Source of the DNA: Chlorobiota bacterium
GTDB lineage: Bacteria > Bacteroidota > Ignavibacteria > OLB7
NCBI GenBank assembly: GCA_021296135.1
Contig: JAGWAZ010000008.1
Coordinates: 1-61,102 of the forward strand
DNA length: 61,102 bases
Direction: 5' to 3'
The notes under the pieces were generated by a model, which saw only the letters and a list, made by a program, of their open reading frames with translations, had not been told where the DNA came from and searched no databases. Made by a program: the position numbers and the translations under genes. Shown here in pieces: positions 28,054 through 37,066 of this stretch; the stretch's first letter is position 1; every line of letters starts with the position of its first letter.

Positions 28054-29910
28054 TCAATACTCCTCTGTTGCCACCGGGGCTTTCCGCAAGCCGGTCCGCT
28101 CCAGCAACTCCTTCACCATAAACTCCTTGTGGTTTGGCGGCATGATATAAAGGCCGGCAATCTTCTCAGGCATCTCGCCAATGCTTTCCAGGAACTCAAC
28201 CGTCACGTTAACACCTTCAGCCACAGGCTCTTCGGCATTCCTGAGCCTTTCTTGAATAGCATCAGGAATGGTCATACCGGGCACTTCATGATGCAGGAAC
28301 TCTGCATGGCGCGTGCCGCTCAAAAGACTCAGCCCTAACATAATCCGAATTGGAATATGTTCAATCCGTTCAAGAAAAGGGAAGAGCGTATCACATTCAA
28401 ACACTGGCTGTGTAAAGGCAACTTCGGCCCCTTCTTCGGCTTTTCGTTCCAGGCGTGCAATCTCCCGCTCCATATCTTTAGCGACAGGGTTAACCGCACA
28501 TGCTATTGTGAAACGGGTCGGACCACCAATCGGATTGCCAACAAGATCGAGACCTTCGTTCATTCGCTTCAGAGCACGGACAAGACCGATGGCGTCGACA
28601 TCATAGACCGATGTTGCATAAGGATAATCACCGATATGCGTAGGATCACCAGTAACGGCAAGGATCGTCCGCAGGCCAAGGGAGTGTGCCCCGAGTAACT
28701 CGGCCTGCAGTCCGACCATGTTTCGGTCACGACATGCCAGATGCGTAACGCACTCAATACCGACATGCTGTTGTACCAGATAACTTATCGTGACAGGGCT
28801 GATGCGAAGCCGTGCACGCGCACCATCAAAGATATTAATGGCATCAACTCCTATCTTCTTGAAGGATTCCACCTCCTTGAAAACGCCTCTCATGTCAAGT
28901 CCTCGTGGAATGCCAACTTCAGCCGTTATCAAAAAGTCGGTTCCAAGTCGCCCTCCAAAATCGCTTGGAGCCGGCTCGGGCTGCGGCTCGTTCGACCTCG
29001 ACTTCTTCTTTCGCGGCTTGATCTCCGGAACTCCCACCTTCATTTGCTTCACACGCTGACTGATCGCCCGGACATATTCCGGAGTCGCTCCACCATCGGC
29101 ACCAACAATTGCAACACCCCCCTTTATCAACTTTTCGATTGAGCGCGACACATACTCGGGGGTTGCGTTGTAGAGAGGCATTCCATCAACTAACGTCGGA
29201 GTGCCAATATCGGGCTGGGCAGAGAGGACTGCCCCGGTGGCGCTCCGTAACGCACGCACAATGCTTCGCATACGTTGCGGCCCAACTGTGCCGTTCGATC
29301 CGATAGCCGCAACGTTGTGTGCTTCAAGCCGACGTGCAATCTCGCGAGGATATTCGGAAGCAAGGACCGAACCATCCTCCGGGAATGTCTTTAGTGCTAT
29401 GATCGTCGCATCCTGAGAGACATGGCGGGCAGCTTCGAGGGCGATCTCAAGATCATCAATATCTATAAAGGATTTAAGAATAAGAAGATCGCATCCGCCA
29501 TCAAGGAGTGCGTGAATTTGTGCTGCATAAGCATCCCGCGCATCTTCCTGCCGAAGCTGGCCAACGGGTGCAAAAAACTTCCCGACCGGGCCGACTACGC
29601 CTGCAACATAGGCCTTGCCAAGCGCTGCCGTGCGAGCAAGCCAGACCCCTTTCCTGTTGATCTCGTAGACCTTGTCATCAAGCTTATACGAAGCAAGGGT
29701 CAGACCATTGCCGCTCTGCGTGTTGGATTGAATAATATCGGCCCCGGCATCAATAAAGAGCCCATGCAGTCGCTCAATCAACAACGGATTCTTCAGATTA
29801 TAAATCTCGATCGGGTACTCGCTATAGCCTTCTGCACGAAGAGCCGCCTCCATCGAACCATCGAGGAGAAGTGGGCGACCCGAACCGAGCCGTTCTGCAA
29901 CGTCGATCAT
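28054..29910 (-). CDS. Methylenetetrahydrofolate reductase fused to a homocysteine-methyltransferase-like domain lacking zinc cysteines
   Basis: 618 aa. Residues about 8-290 have the homocysteine S-methyltransferase (BHMT-like) barrel: LLLDGSMEAALR, AGADIIQSNTQSGN, GVVGPVG. Residues about 322-618 are 5,10-methylenetetrahydrofolate reductase (FLITAEVGIPRG, ECVTHLACRDRNMVGLQ, GLRTILAVTGDPTHIG, AEVAFTQPVFECD). The two are joined by a Lys/Pro-rich linker (298-316). The layout matches B. subtilis YitJ. However, the zinc ligands are absent: the NC of the G-x-NC-x-x-GP motif is N206-G207, and the usual GGCCGT is GADGGAT (270-276). The N-terminal half is therefore unlikely to act as a standard zinc-dependent methyltransferase. 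It lies 28 bp upstream of hpnE on the same strand. Confidence 0.88.
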   Translation of the reverse strand: MIDVAERLGSGRPLLLDGSMEAALRAEGYSEYPIEIYNLKNPLLIERLHGLFIDAGADIIQSNTQSGNGLTLASYKLDDKVYEINRKGVWLARTAALGKAYVAGVVGPVGKFFAPVGQLRQEDARDAYAAQIHALLDGGCDLLILKSFIDIDDLEIALEAARHVSQDATIIALKTFPEDGSVLASEYPREIARRLEAHNVAAIGSNGTVGPQRMRSIVRALRSATGAVLSAQPDIGTPTLVDGMPLYNATPEYVSRSIEKLIKGGVAIVGADGGATPEYVRAISQRVKQMKVGVPEIKPRKKKSRSNEPQPEPAPSDFGGRLGTDFLITAEVGIPRGLDMRGVFKEVESFKKIGVDAINIFDGARARLRISPVTISYLVQQHVGIECVTHLACRDRNMVGLQAELLGAHSLGLRTILAVTGDPTHIGDYPYATSVYDVDAIGLVRALKRMNEGLDLVGNPIGGPTRFTIACAVNPVAKDMEREIARLERKAEEGAEVAFTQPVFECDTLFPFLERIEHIPIRIMLGLSLLSGTRHAEFLHHEVPGMTIPDAIQERLRNAEEPVAEGVNVTVEFLESIGEMPEKIAGLYIMPPNHKEFMVKELLERTGLRKAPVATEEY

Positions 29911-30052
29911 CTGTTCTGCTTTTGAATCGAGAAAGGAGGAAAGTTACGGAACGATGTTCAGAAAGACGTCAGAGGTTAGGGCTTGAAGATTACGTTCTCT
30001 TCTATACGGATTTCCTGGCACACGGACTAAAGAGCTGATCATCAAGAGAGGA

Positions 30053-30427
30053 TTAGTTTCCGAGAGTATCACGCAGATATTCGAAGAGGCGTTGACGTTC
30101 ATCAACACCGATCTCCGGATATTCCGGCATACTCTTCGGGCCAGTATTGAGAGAAGCCTCAAACCTCGAGAATGACTGGAAGCGACGAATGTTAGTAATC
30201 TGGTTTGTCGCCGGCTCACCATCGATCCCATGACAACTTGCACATTTGCAACGGTATATCTCCATGCCTGATAACGGCGTAAGGTTATCACAGTCCAACT
30301 CTGTTGGACGAGTTATTGTTGCTTTGGGTGAAGGATCGAGCAGGTCACACGCACTGAAGAAGAACGCAAAACCGAACATTCCTATCGCACTCATCAACAC
30401 GATATAGTAAAACCCTCGGTACATCAT
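30053..30427 (-). CDS. Small monohaem c-type cytochrome, probable sulfite dehydrogenase electron acceptor
   Basis: 124 aa. N-terminal hydrophobic segment (about 7-26) ends in FFSAC (Cys27), a possible but imperfect lipobox. One haem c site CASCH (62-66), plus a likely axial Met in SMPEYPEI. Cytochrome_C-type fold, with C-terminal RLFEYLRDTL. The start codon is 7 bp after the stop of the molybdoenzyme gene, so they are co-transcribed; the pair resembles SorA/SorB, in which the cytochrome takes electrons from the molybdenum centre. Double Met at the start; either could be used. Confidence 0.8.
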   Translation of the reverse strand: MMYRGFYYIVLMSAIGMFGFAFFFSACDLLDPSPKATITRPTELDCDNLTPLSGMEIYRCKCASCHGIDGEPATNQITNIRRFQSFSRFEASLNTGPKSMPEYPEIGVDERQRLFEYLRDTLGN

Positions 30428-30434
30428 GCTTCTC

Positions 30435-31547
30435 TTACGTTACGCTGACCCGGTATGTTGTTACTCTGTTCTGTCCGTCATTAATATTATCATCACTATC
30501 AGGCTGCATATTCCCTGCAGTATCGAACGCCCGAATAGCAATTGTATGATCTCCCCGCACTGCATCCCACGCAAAACGCCAGGGCGTCCAGACTCCAAGG
30601 AAGGGATAGGCTTCCGAGTCGACTATTTGCTTGATGTTCGGTGGAAGATTGGCAGTGAATTCATCGAACGGCACAATCTCTGCTAACCCAACGGGACCAC
30701 CATCTATGCTGATCTCTACTTTTTCAATCGGTGCAAAACCACTCAGAGCAAAACCAAAGATCATTGACGGGCCGGCAGACACCCGAATCTTATCGAAGAG
30801 ACTTGTTGCCCGACTATTGACACGCATGACACCATCATCAATAAATCCCTGACCCTGATATGTTCCAAAATTTATGTCAACGTTGACTGCTTGAACTTCG
30901 GTGAGCCACTTCACGTTTTTGTAGCCGTATGCTTCCTGAATAATCAGACGAACCGGAAAGCCATGTTCGGGTGGCAATTCTTCCCCGTTTATTTTGTACA
31001 CGAGCAGGGGTTGCACCAAACCCATACTTTCAGCATCAAAAATTCGTTCCGGCTTGATGTTGTTGACAAATCTATCAGCTCCGGTCAGGACAAGCCTCTT
31101 GGTTGCTGAAAGGTCTATGCCACCAAGAAATCGCTGCAGGGGCACGCCTGTCCAGTAGGCGTTACCGGAAAAGCCGGTCGGCGAAACCCTCACCTCGCTT
31201 TGCAGCACACACTCAATTGTCTTCAAGAGCGTAACCTCAACTCCCGGTTCATCTGCTGCTGTCATCAGCTCATCATATGTCACTGTCGCAATGGTAGTGT
31301 TTCGGTTCTTTATCACGAGAGACCAGTCGTTCGGGGAAGCAAAAACCGGCCGCGTCCAGCCTGTGATTGCTCCTTCACCACCATTCTGCTCAAAAAACTG
31401 ACTGACCGGCGTCAAAAAGGGCTCCGGTTTCGGCTCAACGAACGGCGTGATGGTGTGAGACTCGCATCCCTCCATCAATGGAAGGATAAAGACCCCGGCA
31501 ACGCCGACTCCACTCAGTCGTAAAAACTCTCTACGATCGATTCCCAT
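30435..31547 (-). CDS. Tat-exported molybdopterin oxidoreductase, sulfite-oxidase family
   Basis: 370 aa. Twin-arginine signal DRREFLRLSGVGVAGVF at the N-terminus. Sulfite-oxidase molybdopterin fold: TLLKTIECVLQ holds the probable molybdenum-ligating Cys113, followed by WTGVPLQRFLGGID, LVYKINGEELPPEHGFPVRLIIQEAYGYKNVKWLTEVQ and a C-terminal Ig-like dimerisation domain (VSAGPSMIFGFALSGFAPIEKVEISIDGG). Together with the downstream c-type cytochrome it looks like a periplasmic sulfite (or related S/N oxyanion) dehydrogenase; YedY-like methionine-sulfoxide reduction is less likely because the Ig-like domain is present. It is 8 bp downstream of an outer-membrane barrel gene. Confidence 0.85.
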   Translation of the reverse strand: MGIDRREFLRLSGVGVAGVFILPLMEGCESHTITPFVEPKPEPFLTPVSQFFEQNGGEGAITGWTRPVFASPNDWSLVIKNRNTTIATVTYDELMTAADEPGVEVTLLKTIECVLQSEVRVSPTGFSGNAYWTGVPLQRFLGGIDLSATKRLVLTGADRFVNNIKPERIFDAESMGLVQPLLVYKINGEELPPEHGFPVRLIIQEAYGYKNVKWLTEVQAVNVDINFGTYQGQGFIDDGVMRVNSRATSLFDKIRVSAGPSMIFGFALSGFAPIEKVEISIDGGPVGLAEIVPFDEFTANLPPNIKQIVDSEAYPFLGVWTPWRFAWDAVRGDHTIAIRAFDTAGNMQPDSDDNINDGQNRVTTYRVSVT

Positions 31548-31555
31548 ACATACTT

Positions 31556-32491
31556 CTAATTCTGATTCGATTGTGAATCAAACAACCTTCCCTGCCAGGA
31601 TATACCTATGAAAAGATCACGGCTGTTTGCCGTCTTCTTTCCGGATGGCGTGGCGGAGAGATCGGCACTGATTGCAAAATTCTTCCAGACCGATACGGCA
31701 ATCCCGCCCCCAACTTTTAGATACTGTTCCGTCTCCGGAGGATGAACAACATCGAAGTCGTTGTCATCCGAACGGGTGGTTCTCAGGTAGCGTATGCTTC
31801 CTGTAACAAGAAAGCGATTGAACAGCCTATAGCCAACCTCAGCCTCGGCAGTGACAACATCTGCGTAGTCCGGCTCAAACTCTTCCGATTCATCGTCAAG
31901 AGAAGAAAACGCATAAATGGACGGTCGCATTCGATAGCCAAGCGTTGCCGTTGCATAGGCTGGTGCTCGATAGAATGAGACACCATACTCTGCGGAAAGA
32001 GACAGATTCAGGTTGCCATTGCCAAGCGGAGGAGTAATATCTCGACGATACCCTGTCGGCAAAGAAAAATCCGCACGACCAGAAAGGACATGCGGGCCTG
32101 AGCTGAAGAAACGATAACGCGCACTCAAGCCAACATCACCAACCCCTTCTGTCGTACGCTGTTCCAGAGGAGATGTGATGATCGAACGCTTGAGAGCCAC
32201 ATCGGCGATTAGAGTGAGATCGCTCGTTACGCCATGCTCAAGGTAGAGAACCAAACCACGGTCTGCCAGCGGATAATCCCGCACAGTAGCACCACCATTG
32301 TCAGTCGGATACTTTGTCTTTCCGTCGAATCGATAGACAGTATTCGACGATGAACTTCCAAAAGTGATCTTGATAAATGTACGCCCCACTTCCTGTGGCC
32401 AACCCCCGGCAAGCAGAGACTGAGGGGTTACAAGCGCTAAACACAAAGATGAGCCAATGAGGGCGAGAGGAAATCTGAACAATTGATGCAT
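31556..32491 (-). CDS. Outer membrane beta-barrel protein, first gene of the molybdoenzyme operon
   Basis: 311 aa from ATG 32491, chosen because a normal signal peptide (MHQLFRFPLALIGSSLCLALVTPQSLLAGG) begins there; the frame extends upstream without homology. Mature protein shows alternating beta strands (GLVLYLEHGVTSDLTLIADVALKR, GVGDVGLSARYRFF, VTAEAEVGYRLFNRFLVTGSIRYLR, LKVGGGIAVSVWKNFAISADLS), as in DUF/MetA-pathway-type outer-membrane barrels. Tight spacing with the molybdoenzyme suggests a channel or partner for that system. The start lies 210 bp after the Spt-like gene. Confidence 0.7.
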   Translation of the reverse strand: MHQLFRFPLALIGSSLCLALVTPQSLLAGGWPQEVGRTFIKITFGSSSSNTVYRFDGKTKYPTDNGGATVRDYPLADRGLVLYLEHGVTSDLTLIADVALKRSIITSPLEQRTTEGVGDVGLSARYRFFSSGPHVLSGRADFSLPTGYRRDITPPLGNGNLNLSLSAEYGVSFYRAPAYATATLGYRMRPSIYAFSSLDDESEEFEPDYADVVTAEAEVGYRLFNRFLVTGSIRYLRTTRSDDNDFDVVHPPETEQYLKVGGGIAVSVWKNFAISADLSATPSGKKTANSRDLFIGISWQGRLFDSQSNQN

Positions 32492-32625
32492 ACACTTCGC
32501 AAATAGGTAGAAACACGCGACCTCTCGGGATAAATAACCCTGAATTGGAAAAGAAGTTACCAATATGATGAAATAATAGAGAAACAATAGCATGGGGCAG
32601 TCGGGTAGCGACGCTCCATAGGTAG

Positions 32626-32645
32626 CCCCATGCGGGAGCATGGGG
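32626..32645. repeat. Palindromic hairpin (REP-like), between two minus-strand genes
   Basis: Perfect 8-bp arms CCCCATGC (32626-32633) and GCATGGGG (32638-32645) around GGGA, preceded by TAG. A partial copy of the right arm (GCATGGGG) occurs at 32590-32597. The TAGCCC...GGG framing recalls the repeated hairpins at the right end of the window. No U-run follows on either strand, so it is probably a repeat element and not a classical terminator. Confidence 0.5.
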
Positions 32646-32701
32646 TAGAAGATTGACCCAGTCGTTCTCTTTCCCAACTCTTCGCCCCCCGACTCTATGA
32701 A

Positions 32702-35089
32702 CTACAACTTCTTCTCATACACCCCATAGACCTTGTACGCCTCAGCGTTCATCATCTCGGCGGCACGGTTCATCATTTTGTTGTCTTCGAGGACCCATGA
32801 TGCTTCACCACGCTCCATCCCTTTGGCTACCCCCTGTTCCATCAATTCCCGGTAGAGCATTGCATCGACTCCCTTAGCCTGATATTTTGGAAGTACACCG
32901 AGCGTAATAATGCGCATGGCGTCTATCTTCTTTTTGTTGGTCATCAGGTTCATGATCGCTGTCGGCAGATTTTTCGCACCCGGAGGAATCGGCTTACCAT
33001 TCTTGAATGCCTGGTTAATGTTCGGCACTGCAAGAGCAAACCCGATCGGTCTGTCTTCACCCTCTTTTTCTGCAAAGACCACAAGATCAGGATCTATAAT
33101 CTGTTTTAGTTCATAGGCCATCGTGTTCATCTCCTCGTCACTCATCGGAAGGAAGCCCCAGTTCGGTTGCCAGGCTTGATTGTAAATCCCCTTGATGTTT
33201 TCGACCTCCTCCGGGAATCGCTTCATGCTCAGCGGACGAACGCGAATCTTTCCACGTTGTTTCAACGCTGCGGTGACTCGCAGGATCTTGTCGGTCATGC
33301 ATGCAGGGTACTCCACGTTCCACGCAAGAAGTTTCTTCTCCAGAGCGAAACCAGCATTCTCAAGCAGATCAACACAGTACGGAGGATTCCAAGGCATTAA
33401 GGCCGAAGGGATATGTTCAAAACCTTTGATTAGCAGCCCAACTTCATCGTTTGTTGATGGGGAGACGGGACCGCGAACCGTATCCATTCCTTGTTCCCGC
33501 AACCAATCGCTTGCGACGTTTAACAGTGCATTTGCCACATTCTGATCGTTCACTGATTCAAAGAAGCCGAAGAAGCCGATCTTGTCATTATAGGTCTGGT
33601 TATGAACATCGTTGACAATTGCGGCGATACGTCCAACCGGCTCTCCATCACGCTCAGCTATGAAGAGTTTCAGGCCTGCATGTTTGTAGAACGGATTCTT
33701 TACAGTGTCGATCAACCGCATCCTATCCATCTCAATCGGAGCCACCCACTTCTCTTCGTCTTTATGCAATCGCCAGACCATACGCACAAATTCCTTGTTC
33801 CCTTTTCTTCCGGAAAGTTCGCGGATCGACACGTCTCCTTCCACAGGCAATGGTTCGTATGCAAGACTCCCCTCAGCAGCGACTGACCCGACCTCTTTAT
33901 CGAGCAAGCCCATCTCCATACCGATGTCCTCAAAGAGTTCAAGAATCTTGTCGAGATGCTCTTTCTCATGAGTAGCCATCACTGAGCAACGCATCATCTG
34001 GTATCCCTGCATCACGCCTGGTGTGATAAATGCGTTGACGAAGACACCTGCATCGAAGAGACGTCGCCAGAAGATGAAGGCGAGCGTATCATCGCCAACA
34101 ATCACCGGTATCACACCGGTAATGCCATCAATCACTTTGTATCCTATCTCCTTGAAGCCGTTTCGGAGATAGTCTGCGTTTGACTTCAGTCGGTCGATCC
34201 TCTCTGGCTCCTCACGAATGATCTTCAAGGCTTCAAGAGCAGAGGCAACGGAGGCCGGCGTTGGAGAGGCAGAAAAGATCAAGGCAGGAGAAGTATGCTT
34301 GATATAGTTGATTACCCGCTCATCACCCACAACCCAACCTCCAAGCGATGCAAGCGACTTCGAGAACGTTCCCATGGTCAGGTCGGTATCATCCTCAAGT
34401 CCGAAATAGCTTGCGGTTCCGCGTCCTCCTTTCCCAATAACGCCAAGAGCGTGTGCATCATCTACCATCATTCGTGCACCGTACTTTTTTGCGATCTCAA
34501 CAAGGCGTGGGAGATCAACGAGGGTTCCTGTTGTTGAGAACACCCCATCGGTGACAATCAACTTTCCGGTATCCTCAGGAAGTTTCGAGATACGGCGCTC
34601 GAGATCATCCATGTCGCCATGCTTGAAGCGCACAACCTCTCCAAACGCACCCTTGGCCATGAGGTTTGCTGCAACAATACAGGCATGGTTATCACGGTCC
34701 GAGATCACATACTCACCCCGCCCAACCAGTGATGGAATCACACCCTGGGCAGTCTGATATCCGGTTGAAAAGAGTAGACAGGACTCTTTTCCCATATAAT
34801 CGGCAAGCTCATATTCCAGATTCTCGTGCAGATTCACCGTACCGGTCAGATACCGGGAACCCGAACAACTTGTCCCATACTGGTCGATCGCTTTCTTCGC
34901 CGCCTCCATAACACGCCGATGACCTGTCAAACCGAGATAATTGTTTGAACCGGCCATAATAACCTCTCTTCCCTCAACCCTGACAACCGGGCCTTCATTC
35001 TCTTCAATTGCTCGAAAGTATGGATAATACCCTGCCTCCTTTACATCGTCAGCACGGGTGAAGTCTCGGCACTTCTGAAAGATATCCAC
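32702..35089 (-). CDS. Fusion: serine palmitoyltransferase-like alpha-oxoamine synthase + GNAT-fold N-acyltransferase
   Basis: 795 aa. Residues 1-395 are a PLP alpha-oxoamine synthase closely following Bacteroidota serine palmitoyltransferases: [31 protein letters not shown], stacking His134, [10 protein letters not shown] (Asp210, His213) and the PLP-binding Lys244 in [13 protein letters not shown]. Residues about 420-795 belong to a long GNAT-like acyltransferase family ([45 protein letters not shown]). Serine palmitoyltransferase makes 3-oxosphinganine; the bacterial ceramide synthase known from Caulobacter is, as I recall, in this GNAT family, so one chain may supply both steps. GTG start with GGAG (35098-35101) 8 nt upstream; an in-frame stop at 35102 excludes a longer start. 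Alternatives: KBL or AONS activity. Confidence 0.8.
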   Translation of the reverse strand: MDIFQKCRDFTRADDVKEAGYYPYFRAIEENEGPVVRVEGREVIMAGSNNYLGLTGHRRVMEAAKKAIDQYGTSCSGSRYLTGTVNLHENLEYELADYMGKESCLLFSTGYQTAQGVIPSLVGRGEYVISDRDNHACIVAANLMAKGAFGEVVRFKHGDMDDLERRISKLPEDTGKLIVTDGVFSTTGTLVDLPRLVEIAKKYGARMMVDDAHALGVIGKGGRGTASYFGLEDDTDLTMGTFSKSLASLGGWVVGDERVINYIKHTSPALIFSASPTPASVASALEALKIIREEPERIDRLKSNADYLRNGFKEIGYKVIDGITGVIPVIVGDDTLAFIFWRRLFDAGVFVNAFITPGVMQGYQMMRCSVMATHEKEHLDKILELFEDIGMEMGLLDKEVGSVAAEGSLAYEPLPVEGDVSIRELSGRKGNKEFVRMVWRLHKDEEKWVAPIEMDRMRLIDTVKNPFYKHAGLKLFIAERDGEPVGRIAAIVNDVHNQTYNDKIGFFGFFESVNDQNVANALLNVASDWLREQGMDTVRGPVSPSTNDEVGLLIKGFEHIPSALMPWNPPYCVDLLENAGFALEKKLLAWNVEYPACMTDKILRVTAALKQRGKIRVRPLSMKRFPEEVENIKGIYNQAWQPNWGFLPMSDEEMNTMAYELKQIIDPDLVVFAEKEGEDRPIGFALAVPNINQAFKNGKPIPPGAKNLPTAIMNLMTNKKKIDAMRIITLGVLPKYQAKGVDAMLYRELMEQGVAKGMERGEASWVLEDNKMMNRAAEMMNAEAYKVYGVYEKKL

Positions 35090-35243
35090 TCTGAATGCTC
35101 CTTAATAACGTAGATGTTGTTTGTCAATGAGACCCTAAAGTTAGCACCTTAAGCAATGCGAAATTCGAAATGAAACCTTCAAATAGTTAGCAATACTCTT
35201 TTTGGTATTTTAAAGTTTGGATATGGACTTTTGCATTGATATC

Positions 35244-35747
35244 ATGGCTTCAAAATCCCCAAATATCATCCACACCATTGGCCACTCGACCCGACTCCGA
35301 TCGGAACTTGCTTCACTCTTGAAGAAGCACAACGTTGATACGTTGCTTGATATTCGGGCCATCCCCTATTCCGGTTATAATCCGCAGTTCAACCTGGAGA
35401 CAATGATCGAAGAATTTCCAACGAGCGGCATCACGTACGAACATGTGGCTTCGCTTGGCGGGATAACCCCATCAGGCACAGTGATGGCTGCCGCAAAATC
35501 ATGCAGCGAGCGCTCACGCGGATTTGCAGAATACATGCAAAGCGATGAGTTCCGAGATGGGCTGAACTATGTACTGAGCCTTGCCGAAACAGGTAAAAGA
35601 ATCGCCCTGATGTGTGCCGAGTCGAAACCGGAGCATTGCCACCGATTCTGGGTCGCAGATGCCGTGCAAGAACAGGGATGGCAGGTTCAACATATCGTAT
35701 CGGAGGATGGCCTGAGGGATCATCCCGCAAATTTGTTTACGTATTGA
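35244..35747 (+). CDS. DUF488 domain-containing protein
   Basis: 167 aa from ATG 35244 (MASKSPNIIHTIGHS), where the domain begins; ATG 35223 and TTG 35217 are also in frame and no ribosome site decides. Conserved blocks of DUF488: TIGHS, LLDIRAIPYSGYNPQFN, VASLGG, FAEYMQSDEFRDGL, LMCAESKPEHCHR. The CxE...CHR motif is the family hallmark. Biochemical function is not established. It points away from the Spt-like gene across a 154-bp divergent promoter region. Confidence 0.85.
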   Translation: MASKSPNIIHTIGHSTRLRSELASLLKKHNVDTLLDIRAIPYSGYNPQFNLETMIEEFPTSGITYEHVASLGGITPSGTVMAAAKSCSERSRGFAEYMQSDEFRDGLNYVLSLAETGKRIALMCAESKPEHCHRFWVADAVQEQGWQVQHIVSEDGLRDHPANLFTY

Positions 35748-35954
35748 TCATTTTCTCTCCATTTGCCACTTGCCACAGCAATCGAAGTACTCGTATCCTG
35801 AGCATACAAAATTTTATTCTCTGAGTATTTGATCCTGCGTCTCCTTGAACAACCGAGCTATAATCACATCTTATATCGTTCCACGTCCCACTTTTCTAAC
35901 GTTCTTGTATTCTCTTTGTTTCCTGCAAAATTTCGAGGCCGCTTTTCCCCACCG

Positions 35955-36185
35955 TTTTCCACAAATTAACCAGATTTTCACTCCTTCTGCTGGGATTCAC
36001 CGTGTGCTACCATTCTATCCCCCATCTCTTCTTTCTCTCTTTCCACGCTTATGTGGATAACTCCCTATTTTTCCACACACAATCCACACCATATCGTTCC
36101 CCCGTAACATCCCTCTTTACCCATTCTTAACAGGACATTCTCTCCATTTCTTTTCACAATCCACAGCCCTATCCACTTTTCCACT
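35955..36185. other. Candidate replication origin: cluster of DnaA-box-like 9-mers
   Basis: Within 231 bp: a perfect box in reverse orientation, TGTGGATAA at 36052-36060 (complement of TTATCCACA); one-mismatch boxes TTTTCCACA at 35955-35963 and 36069-36077; two-mismatch boxes CAATCCACA at 36080-36088 and 36157-36165, CTATCCACT at 36169-36177 and TTTTCCACT at 36177-36185. AT-rich flanks could serve as an unwinding element. No dnaA or dnaN gene is nearby, which is common for this lineage, and gene orientation does not flip cleanly here. The cluster may instead be a DnaA-titration or regulatory site. Confidence 0.5.
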
Positions 36186-36300
36186 CCCTCTATTATCTAT
36201 ACATTCAAAAAGTTCTTAGAAAGTACTCAGCTTTCGACACGAGCGTTAAAGATAGTCTATGTGAAACCTTTCTCATCCAATCAAGAAACCTAAATCATAA

Positions 36301-36363
36301 CTGACATGACGACATGCCATACCGATCTGACTTATAGTCACACAAATACCTGACATAATGACA
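36301..36363. promoter_or_regulatory. Imperfect direct repeat upstream of hsp20
   Basis: CTGACATGACGACA (36301-36314) and CTGACATAATGACA (36350-36363) agree at 12 of 14 positions with start points 49 bp apart. It lies 130-195 bp upstream of the hsp20 start and does not match CIRCE or HAIR heat-shock operators. It may be a regulator site or chance. Confidence 0.25.
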
Positions 36364-36494
36364 GATGCTGTGGTCAAATAAAGTACCGTATGGACGAAAT
36401 TTGAAAATCTTCAAGAACCAAGGATTCGGCATAGCAATTGATATTAAGAAAGATAGAAAAAGATCGTAATTCCATTCATCAAGGGGGAACAACT

Positions 36495-36980
36495 ATGTAT
36501 TTCTATGCCAACGCCAATGGTAATCACCGTTCACGTGGACATGATATCTTCCGCGAGATTGAGAGTATCTCAAAGGAGATTGCCGGCAAGCTAAAAGTCT
36601 ATTTCGAGAATATCGACGCTCCGGGAGCCATCAATCATCTTCAGAAGCAATTTCGTCCTGCTGTCGATGTAACTCAGGATGTGAGTACTATCTACGTTCG
36701 GGCTGAGGTTCCCGGTGTATCAAAAGAGGATATCAGTGTAATTATGAAAGGAAACGGTAAGCTGGAGATTTCCGGTGTAAAGACCAACGTAACACCAGAA
36801 TCAGAGACCGCTCTCTTGAAAGGTGGGCGCCGCTATGGTAAGTTCAGTCATGAGATTGAGCTTCCGGAGGGGACAGAGGTAGATGCCCAGAACATCACAG
36901 CAGAATATACTGATGGTGTGTTAACAATCACGTTACCGAAGTCTTCGAAAGCCAATGGCGTGACCATCAGCGTGGTCTGA
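36495..36980 (+). CDS. Hsp20/alpha-crystallin small heat-shock protein
   Basis: 161 aa from ATG 36495, which follows AAGGGGGA at 36481-36488; the upstream in-frame start at 36438 precedes the ribosome site. The alpha-crystallin domain covers about 55-161: FRPAVDVTQDVSTIYVRAEVPGVSKEDISVIMKGNGKLEISGVK...GKFSHEIELPEGTEVDAQNITAEYTDGVLTITLPK. A holdase preventing aggregation in the cytoplasm. The charged N-terminal segment (RGHDIFREIESISKEIAGKL) is less conserved. It sits 86 bp before dnaK; both are heat-shock genes and may be co-transcribed. Confidence 0.92.
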   Translation: MYFYANANGNHRSRGHDIFREIESISKEIAGKLKVYFENIDAPGAINHLQKQFRPAVDVTQDVSTIYVRAEVPGVSKEDISVIMKGNGKLEISGVKTNVTPESETALLKGGRRYGKFSHEIELPEGTEVDAQNITAEYTDGVLTITLPKSSKANGVTISVV

Positions 36981-37066
36981 AGGCATCGAAGAGTTGGATA
37001 TTCGGAAGCTGATTCTATTATCAAGAAATATCAGAACATTGAACCATACAGAAGGGGAAAGAAATC

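Larger units (their letters stand above)
35748..36494. other. Long noncoding region, pyrimidine-rich top strand
   Basis: About 750 bp without a plausible gene between DUF488 and hsp20. The top strand is strongly T/C-rich and includes AT-rich tracts (for example 35800-35830 and 36185-36230). It contains the DnaA-box-like cluster listed separately and, nearer hsp20, an imperfect direct repeat. The hsp20 promoter must also lie here. Confidence 0.6.

Noticed and set aside
29911-30052. SAM or cobalamin riboswitch before the MTHFR fusion
   Set aside because: The 142-bp leader shows no recognisable conserved core of either class.
36195-36494. CIRCE heat-shock operator upstream of hsp20
   Set aside because: Looked for TTAGCACTC-N9-GAGTGCTAA; only scattered partial matches with wrong spacing (near 36222-36249) are present.
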